Below, piece by piece: positions 45,529 to 57,086 of a DNA stretch of 64,000 nt (position 1 is the first letter of the stretch; the number at the start of each line of letters is the position of its first letter). Below the pieces are notes generated by a model. The model worked only from the letters and a program-made list of their open reading frames with translations. It was not told where the DNA came from and ran no database searches. The translations under genes and the position numbers were made by a program. This stretch comes from Diabrotica undecimpunctata. Its lineage: Eukaryota > Arthropoda > Insecta > Coleoptera > Chrysomelidae. Location: the NCBI RefSeq assembly GCF_040954645.1, contig NC_092811.1:124579411-124643410 (forward strand), read 5' to 3'.

Positions 45529-46412
45529 ATGAATCCATTCCACTTTGAGGCATTATTGGATGAACCAAGCGATGTTGAATCAGTGACTTCAGATTTGGAG
45601 AATGTGATGAACGATGAGCTGGAAATTTTAGAAAACATTAATCCGCACACAGAAAATATTATTCCTCCTATTGCAAAACAATGATGGAAAAAGTGATGAC
45701 GACTTGGCTCTGACTCAAAGTCAAAGTAAACTCCAGACTAAGATCACAAAATGGACACTTGACGTGTCACACGTGAATCAAATTAAGAGGTTTTGGGAAG
45801 AAACTGGATCAAATGTACCCGAGACCATTGAAAGTCCTACAGATATGTTCTTACACTTATTTCCGAAATTAACCGTAAGTTACACAAGTGGTGGCATCAG
45901 ATAATTTTTCATTTTGTGGATGCTCGCCTTACTAATGCCCACATTTTGCATGTAAAAAGAAGCAAATTATCAAAATCCACCAGTCTAAAGGAATTTAGGA
46001 TTTGTGTCGCTAGAGTGCAACTTCACCAAGTAAACGTAATCGAAACTCTTTCCAAAAGAAATAAATAAGTTTAAAAGGATTGTTCCTCAAGAAATAAGTT
46101 ATAATAAAGCTGCGCATTGGCCACACCGCTGCAGCTCTCTACGTTGCACATTTAGTAGCAACAAAAACGGTGTTCATCGCACCATTTGGAAATTGTAAGT
46201 AACTTTATTTTATTAAATCAATTGTTTGTTTTGTTTTTCTTTTTGGGTTTAGTGCCTAGTGGTTACCAGTGGTAACCATATCCTGTAGGGATATCCGCTA
46301 TCATGAAAACATTAAAATTTGTTTTTTAAGTTCAAAGAACGCTAATAAATACAAAAAAATCAGTAAACCTTTGTTTTTCTTAAAAAAATTAATTCCGGCC
46401 TCAAAGGGTTAA
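45529..46412 (+). pseudogene. Second piggyBac-like family, N-terminus fused to C-terminus by internal deletion
   Basis: ATG at 45529 opens MNPFHFEALLDEPSDVESVT, an acidic N-terminus. After a frameshift it reads THVNQIKRFWEETGSNVPET-like codons and FLHLFPKLT. The next block, KWWHQIIFHFVDARLTNAHI then KEFRICVARVQL, is the family's C-terminal region, so the DDE core is missing. The end FKRIVPQEISYNKAAHWPHR corresponds to the segment before the terminal cysteine region. The sequence ends gcctcaaagggTTAA at 46399-46412, a piggyBac-type terminus with TTAA. Confidence 0.65.
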
Positions 46413-46679
46413 AGGAAAAGTGATACATTTTAATGATCTCATAAGAATCGTTAAAAATAGCAAAAATATCGCAACGTTTATTTATTTAAAACTTTTATAG
46501 AAAATTACATTAATTACGGCAGAATACAAAAATTTCGTAAGAAAGCTGCACTTTTTACCTTTAAAACACTTTTTGATTTTCATCGATAGGACACTCTGAT
46601 CAAAAGATATCGAATTTTTACCCTCGAATTGATACAATTTTGATTTAAAATTGATTTCGCGCGCGTAGCCCCGTTGTTT

Positions 46680-47790
46680 CAAGCGTTATTTTTGAGAGAA
46701 CTTTTTTTTTGTATTTTTCAAACTTACTGTACTGCTACATTTCTAGATGTCTCTCAATCATTCAACAAAGTTAAGCATGTAGGTCTTATCTCCAAAATTA
46801 AATCCATATTTCTTCATCCCATAAGTTCGCTTTTAACATCCCATATAATCACGACCAATACATGGCACATGATGACACAGTTATCATGGATTCAAATTCT
46901 ACAGCAACTGAAGCATCCCAGGTATTGCAAAATCACCTGCTTAAACTAAAGAGCTGGCTTAAACTGTGGTGAGTCAAGTCAACGGTTTAAAATCAACACA
47001 AATAAGGTTTACTTAAAAAAAAGGTAACGCGCCATTAGTTTCTATAAACAACATTCCACTATCAGTTAATACCGTCGTTAAATCCCTGAAAATTCATTTG
47101 GATAACAAACATAATTTGAGAATTCACACCTGGAAAAAACGTCTTCAACTCAGCTTAATCTACAGGAAAATGTATTGGTACATGAGTCGAAAATCAAATC
47201 TTAGCCTGGAGAACAAACTTCTCTTATAAATATATTTTAAAGCCAAATGAAAAGACTGATATGTTTTTGAACACACAAAAAATGGAAAAAGGAAAGTATT
47301 TTTAAAGTGTAAAAAATTTAAATACTAGCTGAGCGCTTTCGGCTTAGAAAGCCATTTTCAGAGCTATGGTCAAGTCAGCACCAAGTTCTGAAGATGGCTT
47401 TTCCAGCCTAAAACGCTCAGTTAGGATTTAAATTGTTTAAATACTTCGTTTTTCCATTTTTTGATTTATTTTAAAACCGATATGGCTATATGCAAAACAA
47501 ATCTGGGTTATTGCAAGTGATAACAACATACAAGAACTTCAACGATTCCAATCGAAAGTACTGCACCAGATCTGCAATTTTGCTTGATATATTAGAAATA
47601 ACAGATTACACCACGATCTACAGTTATCAACATTTAGCGAAGCAATGTCTGTTGTAAACTCTGTATACAAGACCAGATTATCTTACTATACAAATCCGCT
47701 GGCTACGGACCTGGTCAACATTTCACACGAAAGAAGATTAAAAACGACCAGTCCCTTTGGGGCTTTAGTAAATCAGGAGAAATAGAGTAT
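46680..47790 (+). mobile_element. Jockey-like LINE remnant with a foldback insertion
   Basis: Palm: ATFLDVSQSFNKVKHVGLIS, then a decayed TWHMMTQLSWI in place of the FADDT site. SLKIHLDNKHNLRIHTWKKR and MSRKSNLSLENKLLLYKYIL run to 47240. After the insert comes IWLYAKQIWVIASDNNIQEL, QRFQSKVLHQICNFA and HERRLKTTSPFGAL. The order matches the Jockey-like copy at 63100-64000 (KYLGLHLDQTLCWKEHITKK, SKLSLNNKILIYKTVIKPIW). Confidence 0.7.
47243..47465. mobile_element. Foldback insertion with hammerhead-like hairpins
   Basis: Flanks tattttaaagcc (about 47229-47240) and tattttaaaacc (about 47467-47478) look like a slightly diverged 12-bp duplication. The insert is a long imperfect palindrome: aaatggaaaaaggaaagtat (47279-47298) returns inverted near 47440-47460. 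Central arms hold gctgagcgctttcggcttag (47329-47348) and ttctgaagatggcttttcca (47386-47405). Confidence 0.65.
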
Positions 47791-47799
47791 AGTGTCATA

Positions 47800-48130
47800 G
47801 TGCGGTGGGTAGACGTAAGGAATCATAAAAAAAGGCAGCACAGAAAAAAGAAAAGGAAATGCAACCAGCCAGAAAAAACCAAACAGCTCGAACACAAAGA
47901 AAAAATCAAAAGAAGAGTCTCGATGTGAATAGAAAACTTTGCACGTCAACGATACCAAGTAGTGGAAGTTCAGAAATGAATACCGAAGAAGAAGAAACCA
48001 TTGAGTGTCATTTGCAGAGAAACTACTAATGAATATTGGGTACAGTGCACTACATGCAAGGTGTGGGCGCACGTGGCGTGGATCAAGAAAACATTTTTTT
48101 GATAAGTGTGAAAATTGCCCAACATAAATA
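47800..48130 (+). pseudogene. pogo-type transposase C-terminal fragment
   Basis: The plus strand reads a lysine-rich stretch (QPARKNQTARTQRKNQKKSL), then EETIECHLQRNY and, after a frameshift, EYWVQCTTCKVWAHVAW and KCENCPT. This is the PHD-like finger end of a pogo transposase, compare 39330-39540 on the minus strand. No DDE region is attached. Confidence 0.6.
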
Positions 48131-48960
48131 TTTGTAAGCAAATAAAATTCAAAAATATTTACCTAACTTAGAAAATATTTAAAGAAATGTATTTCATTAT
48201 GCTACTCATGCGATTAACGTGTTTTTAATGTTTTCGGTACCAGGCAAGTGTTTCTGCAGATCAACAAAAAACTTTTTTCATTTGATAATTTAATATTGTT
48301 GTGAATTTATTTAACTGCTATGTCTTTATTTAATTTATAATGTCTTTATTAAAAGGTTCTTATTATATTGTTCTTATTTTAATTTATTAAAAAGCACGAC
48401 AATTTATATAAGTTTATTAACCACTAATAATACATAATTTATTTTATACGAACGCTACAATTAAAATCGCGGGCGCGGGTCTTCAGATATTAACTAACTC
48501 CTTCAATGAAAAATCCTATGGTTATTGTATATGAAAACACAACTGGCCTAGAATTCAGGAGAATCCCTCTGATTTATACTATAAGGTAAATCATCGTCTG
48601 ACCGGTTTCTGGAAAGTTCCGTCTCAGGTAAATTTCTGCCAGCTAATCGAAGGGTCTCGTAAAATCTAAAACAAGTACGTGAATAAACAAGATGTTTACA
48701 GGTTTTTAATATGACTCATATTTTTACGTAACAATATGTTTAACTACGGAATTTTGCGAATATTAATTTTTGTGTGAACAATAAACATATTTACTTTTAA
48801 AATATTGCATTTTTATTTCTTATATCTCTTTCCAAAAAAAAAAAAAAAATTATTTTCAAAAATCTTTAGGTGTCCGGAACCAGGCAAGTCTCCCCTATAC
48901 AAAATCTAAATTTTATGCCCATTAACAAATTAATATAAAGCGAAGTGACGTACAAAATAT
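48131..48960. other. No recognisable gene
   Basis: AT-rich. Two similar strings, accaggcaagtgtttctgca (48240-48259) and aaccaggcaagtctccccta (48878-48897), occur in direct orientation and may be remnants of one repeat family. Confidence 0.4.
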
Positions 48961-48961
48961 A

Positions 48962-51002
48962 ACAGGTGATTCAGTGAAACGGCACGATTTGGCAACGCTA
49001 CTGGTAAAAAAATAGAGGTACCGCGTGCTTGCGACTTAAACGTTGTGAATCTAGAAAGTGAGAAGTCTAGTCTCAGTGTATTGCTAAAGAAAATTCTTTT
49101 CCATCTAAGAAGGCTATTCAGACCTGGGTTAGCAACTTTGAAAGTAGTGGTTTAACATCACAGAAAAGAGGTAGCAGTGTCAGAACTGCTCGCACGCCAG
49201 AGAAGAATAAAGCGGTACGAAACTCATTACACGCGAGTCCTCGAAGCTTAAATCTGGGATGAAGCTATACCACTACGAGCAGAATTTTACATAAAGATGA
49301 TACTGAGATCATCCATACAAAATCTAGATTATGCAAACCCCTAAAGTTTAAAATTATCTCACCCGACTAGGGTTTTGTGAATAAATGTTGGGGAGTATTA
49401 ATGAAAACGACCACTTTCTGCATAATCTTTGGATGAGTGATGAAGCCCACTTTGATCTAATTACACGAAAAATCAATATATTCAAAAAATGCAACCGAGT
49501 GGTGTGTAATTTCTTTTTAAGGGATCTTCTTTTTCTTATGGTGCCGTGCACCTATAGTGCGTTGGCGAATTATCTTAAGGTCAGACGTCTGTCTTTTGCG
49601 GCATGCAAAAGTTCGCCAGTGTTAGTTACGCCTGTCCAGTTCTTTATATTTCGCAGCCACGACATTTGTTTGCGACCTACTCCTCTTTTGCCCTCAATCT
49701 TTCCTTGGATAATTAGTTGAGGGATTGCGTATTTTTCCCCTCTCAGGATGTGGCCCAGGTATCCAATCTTTCGTGCCTTGATCAAGCTGAGCAATTCTCT
49801 CTCAGTATTTGCTCTTCTTAGGACTTCCTCGTTTCTCACCCTATCTGTCCATGGTATGCGGAACATTCTTCGCAAGGTCCACATTTCGAAGGCTTCCAAC
49901 TTGCTAATGGAAGATATTTTCAACGTCCATGTCTCCATGCCGTATAACAATATGGACCATACATAGCACTTAACCATTCTGTAACGGAGATTGAAGGAAA
50001 GATTGCGGTTACAAAGTAGCGGTTTAAATTTAAGAAAAGCTTGTCTTGCTTGTTCGGTACGGCATTTTATTTCTTGTTGAGGATCCCATTGGTCATTCAC
50101 CATCATTCCCAAGTATTTGAATGTTTTCACTTGCTCGATTGAAGAATTATCTACGTGCAGTTGTACTCTGAAAAATGCACTCTTTCTTATTGTCATGCAT
50201 TTTGTTTTTCCAGCATTTATCTTCAGGCCATATGTTTTTCCTGTGGTGTTTATTTTATTTAGTATCAACTGCATATCATGTTCGTTATCTGTGATTATTG
50301 CGGTGTCGTCAGCGTAACGAATGTCATTTATCGGGTACCCGTTGACCTTTATACCACAATCAGTACCTTCAAGTACCTCTGCAAAAACATTCTCCACATA
50401 GAGGTTGAACAGCATAGGAGACAATTAAGGGATCATCGGACCTTATTTTATTTTTTTAAGACGAGGATGGGCATGCAACAACAGTAAACTCTGTTCTCGC
50501 TACATGCCCATGTTAAATAATTTTTTCTATCGTCAATCAAGAATTGCAGACATGAATACCTTTCAACAGGATGGAGCAACATCGGGATTAAGAAAATCGT
50601 TCCCCAGTCGACTTATGACTAAAAACGGCGATATTTCCCGGCCGTCTTGTAGTCCGGACCTCTTCCTATGCGACAACTTTCTCTGGGGGTATCTTAAGTC
50701 GGAAGTGTTTCAAAGTAACCCCCAAGAACTATCGAGGCTTTATAAGAACAAATACGCGAAGCAGTGGAAGCAATGCCTCAACAAATCTTATTACTCAATG
50801 TCGTAAACAGCTTTGTACCACGGCTGCAAGAATGTGTCCCGACAAAATGGAGGCCACCGTTCCAATATCATCTTCAAAAACTGAATATTTCTTTACTCAC
50901 ACATTAATTTTCATTACGTCTTTTTTACTAAATTTAATAAAAATATATTTTTTCAGTTTTTTTTGTTTGATTGAAATCGTAATGTTTTATTGAATCATCT
51001 CG
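48962..51002 (+). mobile_element. Mariner-like transposon with inverted ends, split by a LINE
   Basis: Left end ACAGGTGATTCAGTGAAAC (48962-48980) pairs with inverted right end CGAGATGATTCAATAAAAC (51002-50984). TA lies outside each (48960-48961, 51003-51004). The transposase is in two blocks around the LINE at 49527-50424. N-terminal block 49090-49516: FPSKKAIQTWVSNFESSGLT, RTARTPEKNKAVRNSLHASP. C-terminal block 50435-50870: QQDGATSGLRKSFPSRLMTK, DLFLCDNFLWGYLKSEVFQS, then LQECVPTKW. QD and CD catalytic aspartates remain; frameshifts are present. Confidence 0.75.
49527..50424 (-). mobile_element. RTE-like LINE 3' part nested in the mariner
   Basis: Flanked by ttaagggatc at 49517-49526 and 50425-50434. 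Minus-strand frame 50424-49570 has no stop: CLSPMLFNLYVENVFAEVLE-type start, catalytic IRYADDTAIITDNEHDMQLI, KTFKYLGMMVNDQWDPQQEI, FEMWTLRRMFRIPWTDRVRN, IGYLGHILRGEKYA, KQMSWLRNIKNWTGV. The 3' non-coding end and a TTCTTTTTCTT tail are at 49527-49540. Truncated just before RT motif 4, so it was dead on arrival. Confidence 0.85.
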
Positions 51003-51059
51003 TATAAATAAAATTTAATGTAAAATACAGTATTTACTTAAAAAAAATTTAAAAAAATC

Positions 51060-51135
51060 TTTGAGTTTATAATAAATGTTCAAAATCGCCTCCGTCGACG
51101 TGAGTACATCATTGCAAGCGATCTTCAAAACAGTG
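51060..51135 (-). pseudogene. Mariner-type transposase C-terminal scrap
   Basis: The minus strand reads HCFEDRLQ, stop, CTHVDGGDFEHLL, the usual end (..RLQ.CI...G.HFEHLL) of one mariner-type transposase. Only 25 residues are visible. Confidence 0.45.
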
Positions 51136-51240
51136 ACTTACACTTATTTTGAGAAGTAGAAATCGAAACGACTGAAATCGCGGTTAATACCCATAAGAGA
51201 TAGATGGTACAATATTGTAAATAATATTAAAATTCCACTA

Positions 51241-53547
51241 TAGTTTATTTTTATGAACGAGAGAGTAATTAGCATAATTTTAATTGGTACCTCCGACCAC
51301 TCCATGGGCGTGCTCAAGATTAATTGAAAAATTACTTTGAATAATTGTAAAAAATAAATGAATTATTTTAGTGTTATAAAGTGTTATGTGTATGTAAACA
51401 AAAGTGACCTCTTTTACCACACACTATATTAGAACTGACTGGCCTACATTAAAAAGGGTTTTAAAAAATTCACATTTTTTTTAATTTTTAAAAATTACAA
51501 AAGAGAAAAAGAGTTTTTAAAACCGTCTAAGGTATGTTAAATAGATGAATAAAAATATTAATATAAAACTTACAGCTACTTGTTACAAATCCAAATCAGA
51601 TTCAGAAGATGAACTTTCAGAACCAAGATTTATAATAACTGGCTCGATCATTTTATCAGTAATATTGTCCAGCTTACACATTTTTTCCTCTTCTTTAATA
51701 GTGTGATTTACTGCCTTTTCCCAGTTTTCAGGTTTTACATTATTTACGGCCTCCAAAAACAACTGTTTAACATCATGAATTTTAAAAGTGGTATTTTTTC
51801 TTGAAACTTCACTCTTTATCTGTGCCCATACCAGTTCAATCGGGTTTAATTCACAATGATATGGTGGGGATCTAAGTACTGTCATTCCACGATTTTTGGC
51901 AATTTCATCAATTTCGTATTTTTTAAATTTTTCTTTATGAAGGGCACACAACGAATAAAGTTTCTTTCTTATAGATCCGGGATGGTACGTAATATTTTTT
52001 GAACTCAGCCAATTCTGCAAGTCTTTTTTTAACCACTTGGTTGTGGGCAGTCCTTCTATAAGTCTGGAGTGATAACTTGCATTATACATTACTATTACAC
52101 AGTTCTTAGGAAGAAGATCTATCATTTGTTCGAACCATTCTTGAAAGACATCAGCGTTCATGTCTTCATGGTAGTCACCGGTACGAGTTGATTCAAAAGT
52201 TAATAAACCACCTTCAACAAAACCGTCTGAACTGCCAATGTGTACTATTATCAGCCTGCGTCCCTTTCCTGATGGTGGGTTTAAACCAGTAGATAAGTTA
52301 TTTACAAAAGCGTGCCTTTGACTTGTAACAGTTTCATCTTGCCAAAATTTATTTGGTGTATGACCCTCGTTGATCCATGTTTCATCAAGATAAAATATTT
52401 TTCTTTTTTGGTTTCTCATTTCCTTTATGGTTCTTAGAAAATGTCTTCTCTATATGACAATATCGCTTCTTTCTAATAAAATAGACTTTCTGGGGTTCTT
52501 TTTCCAGCGGAAGCCTATTTCTTTTAAAAGTTTCCATAACGTACTTCGACTTATTTCTGGGTAATCCTTATCATCTCGAACTGAGACAAGAACTTTATCC
52601 AATGTTGGAAATTCTTGTCTAAAGAAGAATTCATGCACTTTCCGTCGAAGTCCTTCTTTAAAATGATATTCTATTTGAAATTTTGGTTTCCCTGGAGCAT
52701 TACGTGGTATTTGAAAACTACCACATTTCTCTTCTTTAATAACTCTGTAAATCGTAGATTTCCCAACACCAAGTGTACTGCTAACTAACTCGACGGTCTC
52801 ATCAACACTTTCACATAAATGTTTGTCTGTAAATGATTTAAAACAATTAAATATTAATGTTTTTTCATTAACTGTTAAAGGACCAATTTTTCGGCGTTTA
52901 CACGGCACTTCCAAATTTTCCATAACACTAGTATACACAATAAACTGCACCTTGCAACTGAAGTACCTACTTTTAGTGAACTGTTAAGAATTTTGAATAC
53001 GCCACTTGGACCTTCATACAAAATGGAAAAACCCACTATCACATTTTCTGTGGAATAAGTTTAGAAGGTAATTGTCTAGTCAATTACTGTCGTAGATTCC
53101 TGGAATTAAAGAATTAAATGTTTGATTGTTGAAACCCTTACTTCGTGGAATGCACTCATTTCAGATAAAATAAAACGTTTAATTTTATCTAAAGAATTAA
53201 ACTTTATTTTGCAAATAGGTAGGTACTTATTAAACTTTTATTGGTTATATATAACCAATAAAATAAACATCTTACATTTCTTGCAAATTCATTAGTACCT
53301 GTTAACCTCCATCACTCCGACACTGGCAACCTTATTTAGGGATTAGTAACCCTCACAACTATTGTATTCTATTCTGCTCCAACCTTTATACCTGGTGGTC
53401 ATAGTCAATTTAAAATTGTTTTCCTATATACTTCTGTAAACTTGTTGACAAATATCTGTTTTTCATTGAGTCACCCGTATCAACAGTTTAGGGATTTGCA
53501 TACATAATTTATTGTTTTATTACTCTCTCATACATAAAAATACACTA
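51241..53547 (-). mobile_element. Complete IS630-Tc1-mariner element of the DD82E type
   Basis: Terminal inverted repeats of 29 bp at 51241-51269 and 53547-53519 differ at four positions (outer part TAGTTTATTTTTATG against TAGTGTATTTTTATG, inner part GAGAGAGTAAT in both). TA target duplication at 51239-51240 and 53548-53549. Total 2307 bp, encoding one transposase on the minus strand. No other insertion interrupts it. Confidence 0.88.
51583..52950 (-). pseudogene. DD82E-type transposase with one stop and one lost catalytic aspartate
   Basis: One frame from an ATG near 52920 to 51583, about 446 codons. N-terminus: KRRKIGPLTVNEKTLIFNCF, then a helix-turn-helix (VELVSSTLGVGKSTIYRVIK), PEISRSTLWKLLKEIGFRWK. 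The stop TAG at 52450-52452 replaces a W (IVI*RRHFLRT). Catalytic region: first D in KIFYLDETWINEGH, second site VIVMYNASYHSR, where the usual D is Y (codon 52084-52086), and E in CELNPIELVWAQIK. Eighty-two residues separate second site and E. An acidic serine-rich tail ends the protein. The spacing matches the subgroup known as DD82E (Sailor); the name is from general knowledge, not a search. Confidence 0.85.
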
Positions 53548-53549
53548 TA

Positions 53550-53985
53550 GAAAATAGCTTCAGACCAATATAGTTTTCCTTTTAAAATGACTAATTTTAT
53601 TTATTTATGGTCCTCTATAGTATTATTAGAATTGTGGAACGTACTAGAGAGACGACAAACGTTACGAACAAAATACGTTTTAAAAAATCTTTTGCTACGT
53701 CGTAAATACCATGTATGCCATCTCCGCTTTGTTGTTTAGATATTCCTCAATATACCATCAAGCGACGTTTGTGGAATTCCATCCTCTATCCCGTTCGCCC
53801 CAGAATATCCGCACCAGAATCTACCAAAGTTGTTCCACTAGAGTGAAGAAAGCAACGGCCGGTGTAATCGGTCGGATTTGCAAATTAAAATAATTAACTA
53901 TTTGTAAACGGTTTTTTATAAAATGATGGATTTATACCACTTGTCAGCAAGAAATCCCTTTCTGATATTTAAAAAAGCGATGTGT
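53550..53985. other. No recognisable gene
   Basis: A 60-codon open stretch at 53711-53893 has no recognisable motif. Nothing else could be supported. Confidence 0.4.
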
Positions 53986-53989
53986 GTTA

Positions 53990-55690
53990 GCAAACTTAGT
54001 CGGTTGCTGGTTCTTTAAAAATTTTATTAGTGATAAATAACATGAATGTATGTACTTTTTTTAGTGAAATAATACATAGAGAAAAAAATTGACTAACATA
54101 AAAGAAATGTAAACACTTTATTCACTCTCATAGCATTTATTGTGGCATATTTGACATTATTGTAATTATATGTTCACCTCAAATAGGTTTTGAACAATCT
54201 TCACACCCTGAAGTGTTTGTGTTTTTATTTTTACTTCCAGGAGAGTAAAAAATTTGACTCTATCTTTAGTTTCTGCAGTTGCTACTAAAGTTTCTTCATC
54301 AGGAAGACCTGCTTGGCGTCTTATTTGAAGTCGTAATAATATTAGCAATGTTGTTATTGATGCACGACTTATCAGGTAGGGTCTAATGAGATCTGTACTA
54401 ATTTCTATTAGATATTTACTGCATTGCAATATTCATCAATGACAAAAAGACTGTAAGTGACCATCGTCAACTTATTCGCGAAACGGAGTAATTACCTCTA
54501 GTCCACAACATCCACTGCTCTCTTTGTCGCATTGTAGAAGGTTATAACTTGCGGTTTAAAGTTTTCACCCGTTTCTTCATCAATTGTGTCATCATCATGA
54601 AACGTAGATAACATCAGAACATTTTTGTTTTTTTTGGGAACGTATTATAGTAAAAGACAGTGTTTACCATAATCAAAAATGCTGCTGTTTAGTGGTCTTC
54701 CTTTTGTAGCTACAAAAAGAGGAGGAATTTGTGGTTTATTCATTCTCAGGGTTCCTACTAGAGTTATCCTGTAATTATGTAACAAGTCAGTAGCTCGTGG
54801 AATGGACGTAAACCAGTTGTCGTAATTAATGTTGCGTACAGTATGGGGATTTGGTTCTATCATACGTTTAACCATACTGCTGGGACTATTATCTATCTCA
54901 AAGGGACCTTCTGGCTGCGTTCCACCATATATTTCCAATCTTGATGTATAAAAAGTTCGCGCATCAACAATTACGATTTTTATCCCATATTTTGCCAGCT
55001 TACTGGATATATATTGACGAAAGCTACATGTTCTTTGACATAACTGCCCAAAAACATTCAGGAGCTGTTTCATTTGTAGGCCAAAGATCGTCCAGATTTA
55101 CATAAGAAGCTTTAAAGGTATCAGCTAAGTACAACAAGCCAAATAGTGTTCTTATTTCATCACTATTGGTGGTGTTTTTACTGCATCCCTTTCACGAGAA
55201 AACTGGTTGCGCATTTTTACTAAATACGTATCGGTATGTCGTATAATTTTTTTGTCATTTTTTCAGAGAAAAACAATTTCCAGCTTTCAATTTGTTTTAC
55301 ATCTGGTAGACGAGTAACTATGTTGCGCCTACGTGTGCGACAGGTTTTTCGCAGTGAATAAACAGCCCATTTTGTTATAACATCTTTTCCAAGACAAACT
55401 GGATCACCTTTACGACAAACAGAAGCTATATCATTGTCATCAGAATCTGCTGACAATTCTAAGTCTGTATTATGGCGTAAATTTTCACACTTGTCTATAT
55501 CACTGTCTTCTTCATCTTGTAAACCAGGTTTATTTTCATTATCCTCTGCTTCCATTTCATTTAACCACGCCAAAAGTTGTATCTCTTGGCTGGATCCATA
55601 ATAAAAATCGCAGGTAGTACAATTATATCTCCGCGGTGACGTTAAATCATCACGACTAAAACACAACAAATTCTTTCCACCGTTGTTCGC
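53990..55690 (-). mobile_element. piggyBac-family transposon, copy B, internally deleted
   Basis: Same family as copy A at 1-2759. The transposase is in minus-strand pieces: N-terminus 55669-55220 with acidic stretch (DEEDSDIDKCENLRHNTDLE) and WKLFFSEKMTKKLYD; a frameshifted FGLLYLADTFKASYVNLDDL near 55150-55090; 55073-54645 with CSFRQYISSKLAKYGIKIVI and GGTQPEGPFEIDNSPSSMVK; C-terminus 54429-54166 with LIRPYLISRASITTLLILLR. The segment between DDLW and CSFRQY is missing, and the final cysteine finger is decayed compared with copy A. Confidence 0.8.
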
Positions 55691-55739
55691 GAACTGAGCA
55701 CGCCGCGCCGCTCAGCTTATGACCGGAAATAAATATTTA

Positions 55740-57075
55740 GTGGTGGGGTATTTATGCTTTTACACGTAAGTGCCTCCTACATACTACCATTAGAGATTAC
55801 ACTGAGTCTGAATGTCGGTTGTTTCCTGAATACTTTGGTAGCCTTAAAAATAATTCCAACTGAGCGCTGCGCTCACCACGTGAACAATGACGGGTTAAGA
55901 CAACTTATTGTCGCCAATAGCTCAATGCCGTCCGAAATGTCCGAAATTGAGTATTGGCTGTTGGCGACATGGAGCAGTTCACCTAATTAATTCTGTATAA
56001 ATATAGGTGCACAACGGCCAAAAATTCGTTCTGGTATGGACAGGGATCCGCAGAACCAACCTTCTTGGCATTAGAGACCTTCTGGTTGATTTAGTTCCCA
56101 GAAATTCTGACTTTTACTTTTTTACCTAACCGCTATTCTTTTATTGCAGGATTTTTCTAAGTCCCCTAGCTGGACATAGAATAATTTATATTTAATTGTT
56201 ATTTTTCAGGTATATTTCGACTTAAAATATTTCGTTGAAATATTTTATTTCTAATTAAATTCATCTTTTTGACTTAGCGTAAATTTGAATTATTTTTATT
56301 ATCTCTTTCAGCATTTTTTGTAAGTCCACGAACGGATATTTTTATATTTTATTTTCAGTAACTTTTCTACTGTTCGATAGCGACTCTTTTTCAGGTGTCA
56401 AGTCCCCAAGCGGACTTAAAATAATTTTTCCACTATTTTATTTTTTTAGGGACTCTAAAATAACTTATATAAGAATATTTTTACATCCTTTGTAGGTCTC
56501 ATCGACTTTTTTCGGCTATCGTTATAGCAAATAACTTGCTTTGTGTTAACATATCATATCATGTGATTGTTGTTTCTCTCCGAAGTATCCACGATAAACA
56601 ATAATATTTATTTTTCGAAAAAACCGTCTGTGGAGTGGAGTGGAAATTTCAGCGACAAAATTTTCGTTTTTTTTTTATTTTCCTATTTTGTGTCGTTAGT
56701 CTTAGGTGTAATAACTAATCACTTCTCTTGTAGATTCTTAGTTTTAAGACTAATCAATACATTCTTCTTACAGATTCTTAGAATTAGTTAACACTTTATT
56801 GCATTAAACACGTTATTTTAAAAAAGTAATCCTATTTAGCTTTGGACATATACGATCTATATGTCCACGGACCGTGACCCCTACCTGCTCCGGTCCAATC
56901 AAGCTATGGATAGTGCGACTGGACCGCCTTCCCTCATTCCCGAGGGTTCAAACTAGCTACATTATTTGTTGCAATTATACCACATACTTTAGTATTATTT
57001 TATTTTAAAATATACTGTTTTTCTTGGCTTTCGAATCTGGTCTTTATTTAGCTCAATTTACTATTTTTATTGGGA
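55740..57075. other. No recognisable gene; degenerate repeated motif and a hairpin
   Basis: Strings aagtcccctagctggac (56158-56174), aagtccacgaacgga (56322-56336), caagtccccaagcggac (56400-56416) and tgtccacggacc (56863-56874) repeat the idea aagtcc...cggac at irregular spacing. cggtcca (56901-56907) and tggaccg (56930-56936) pair across 22 bases. No coding function seen. Confidence 0.4.
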
Positions 57076-57086
57076 ATAAGCTACAA

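Noticed and set aside
47773..48152. Minus-strand frames rich in F and L, membrane-protein-like
   Set aside because: Antisense of the lysine-rich pogo C-terminal fragment on the plus strand.
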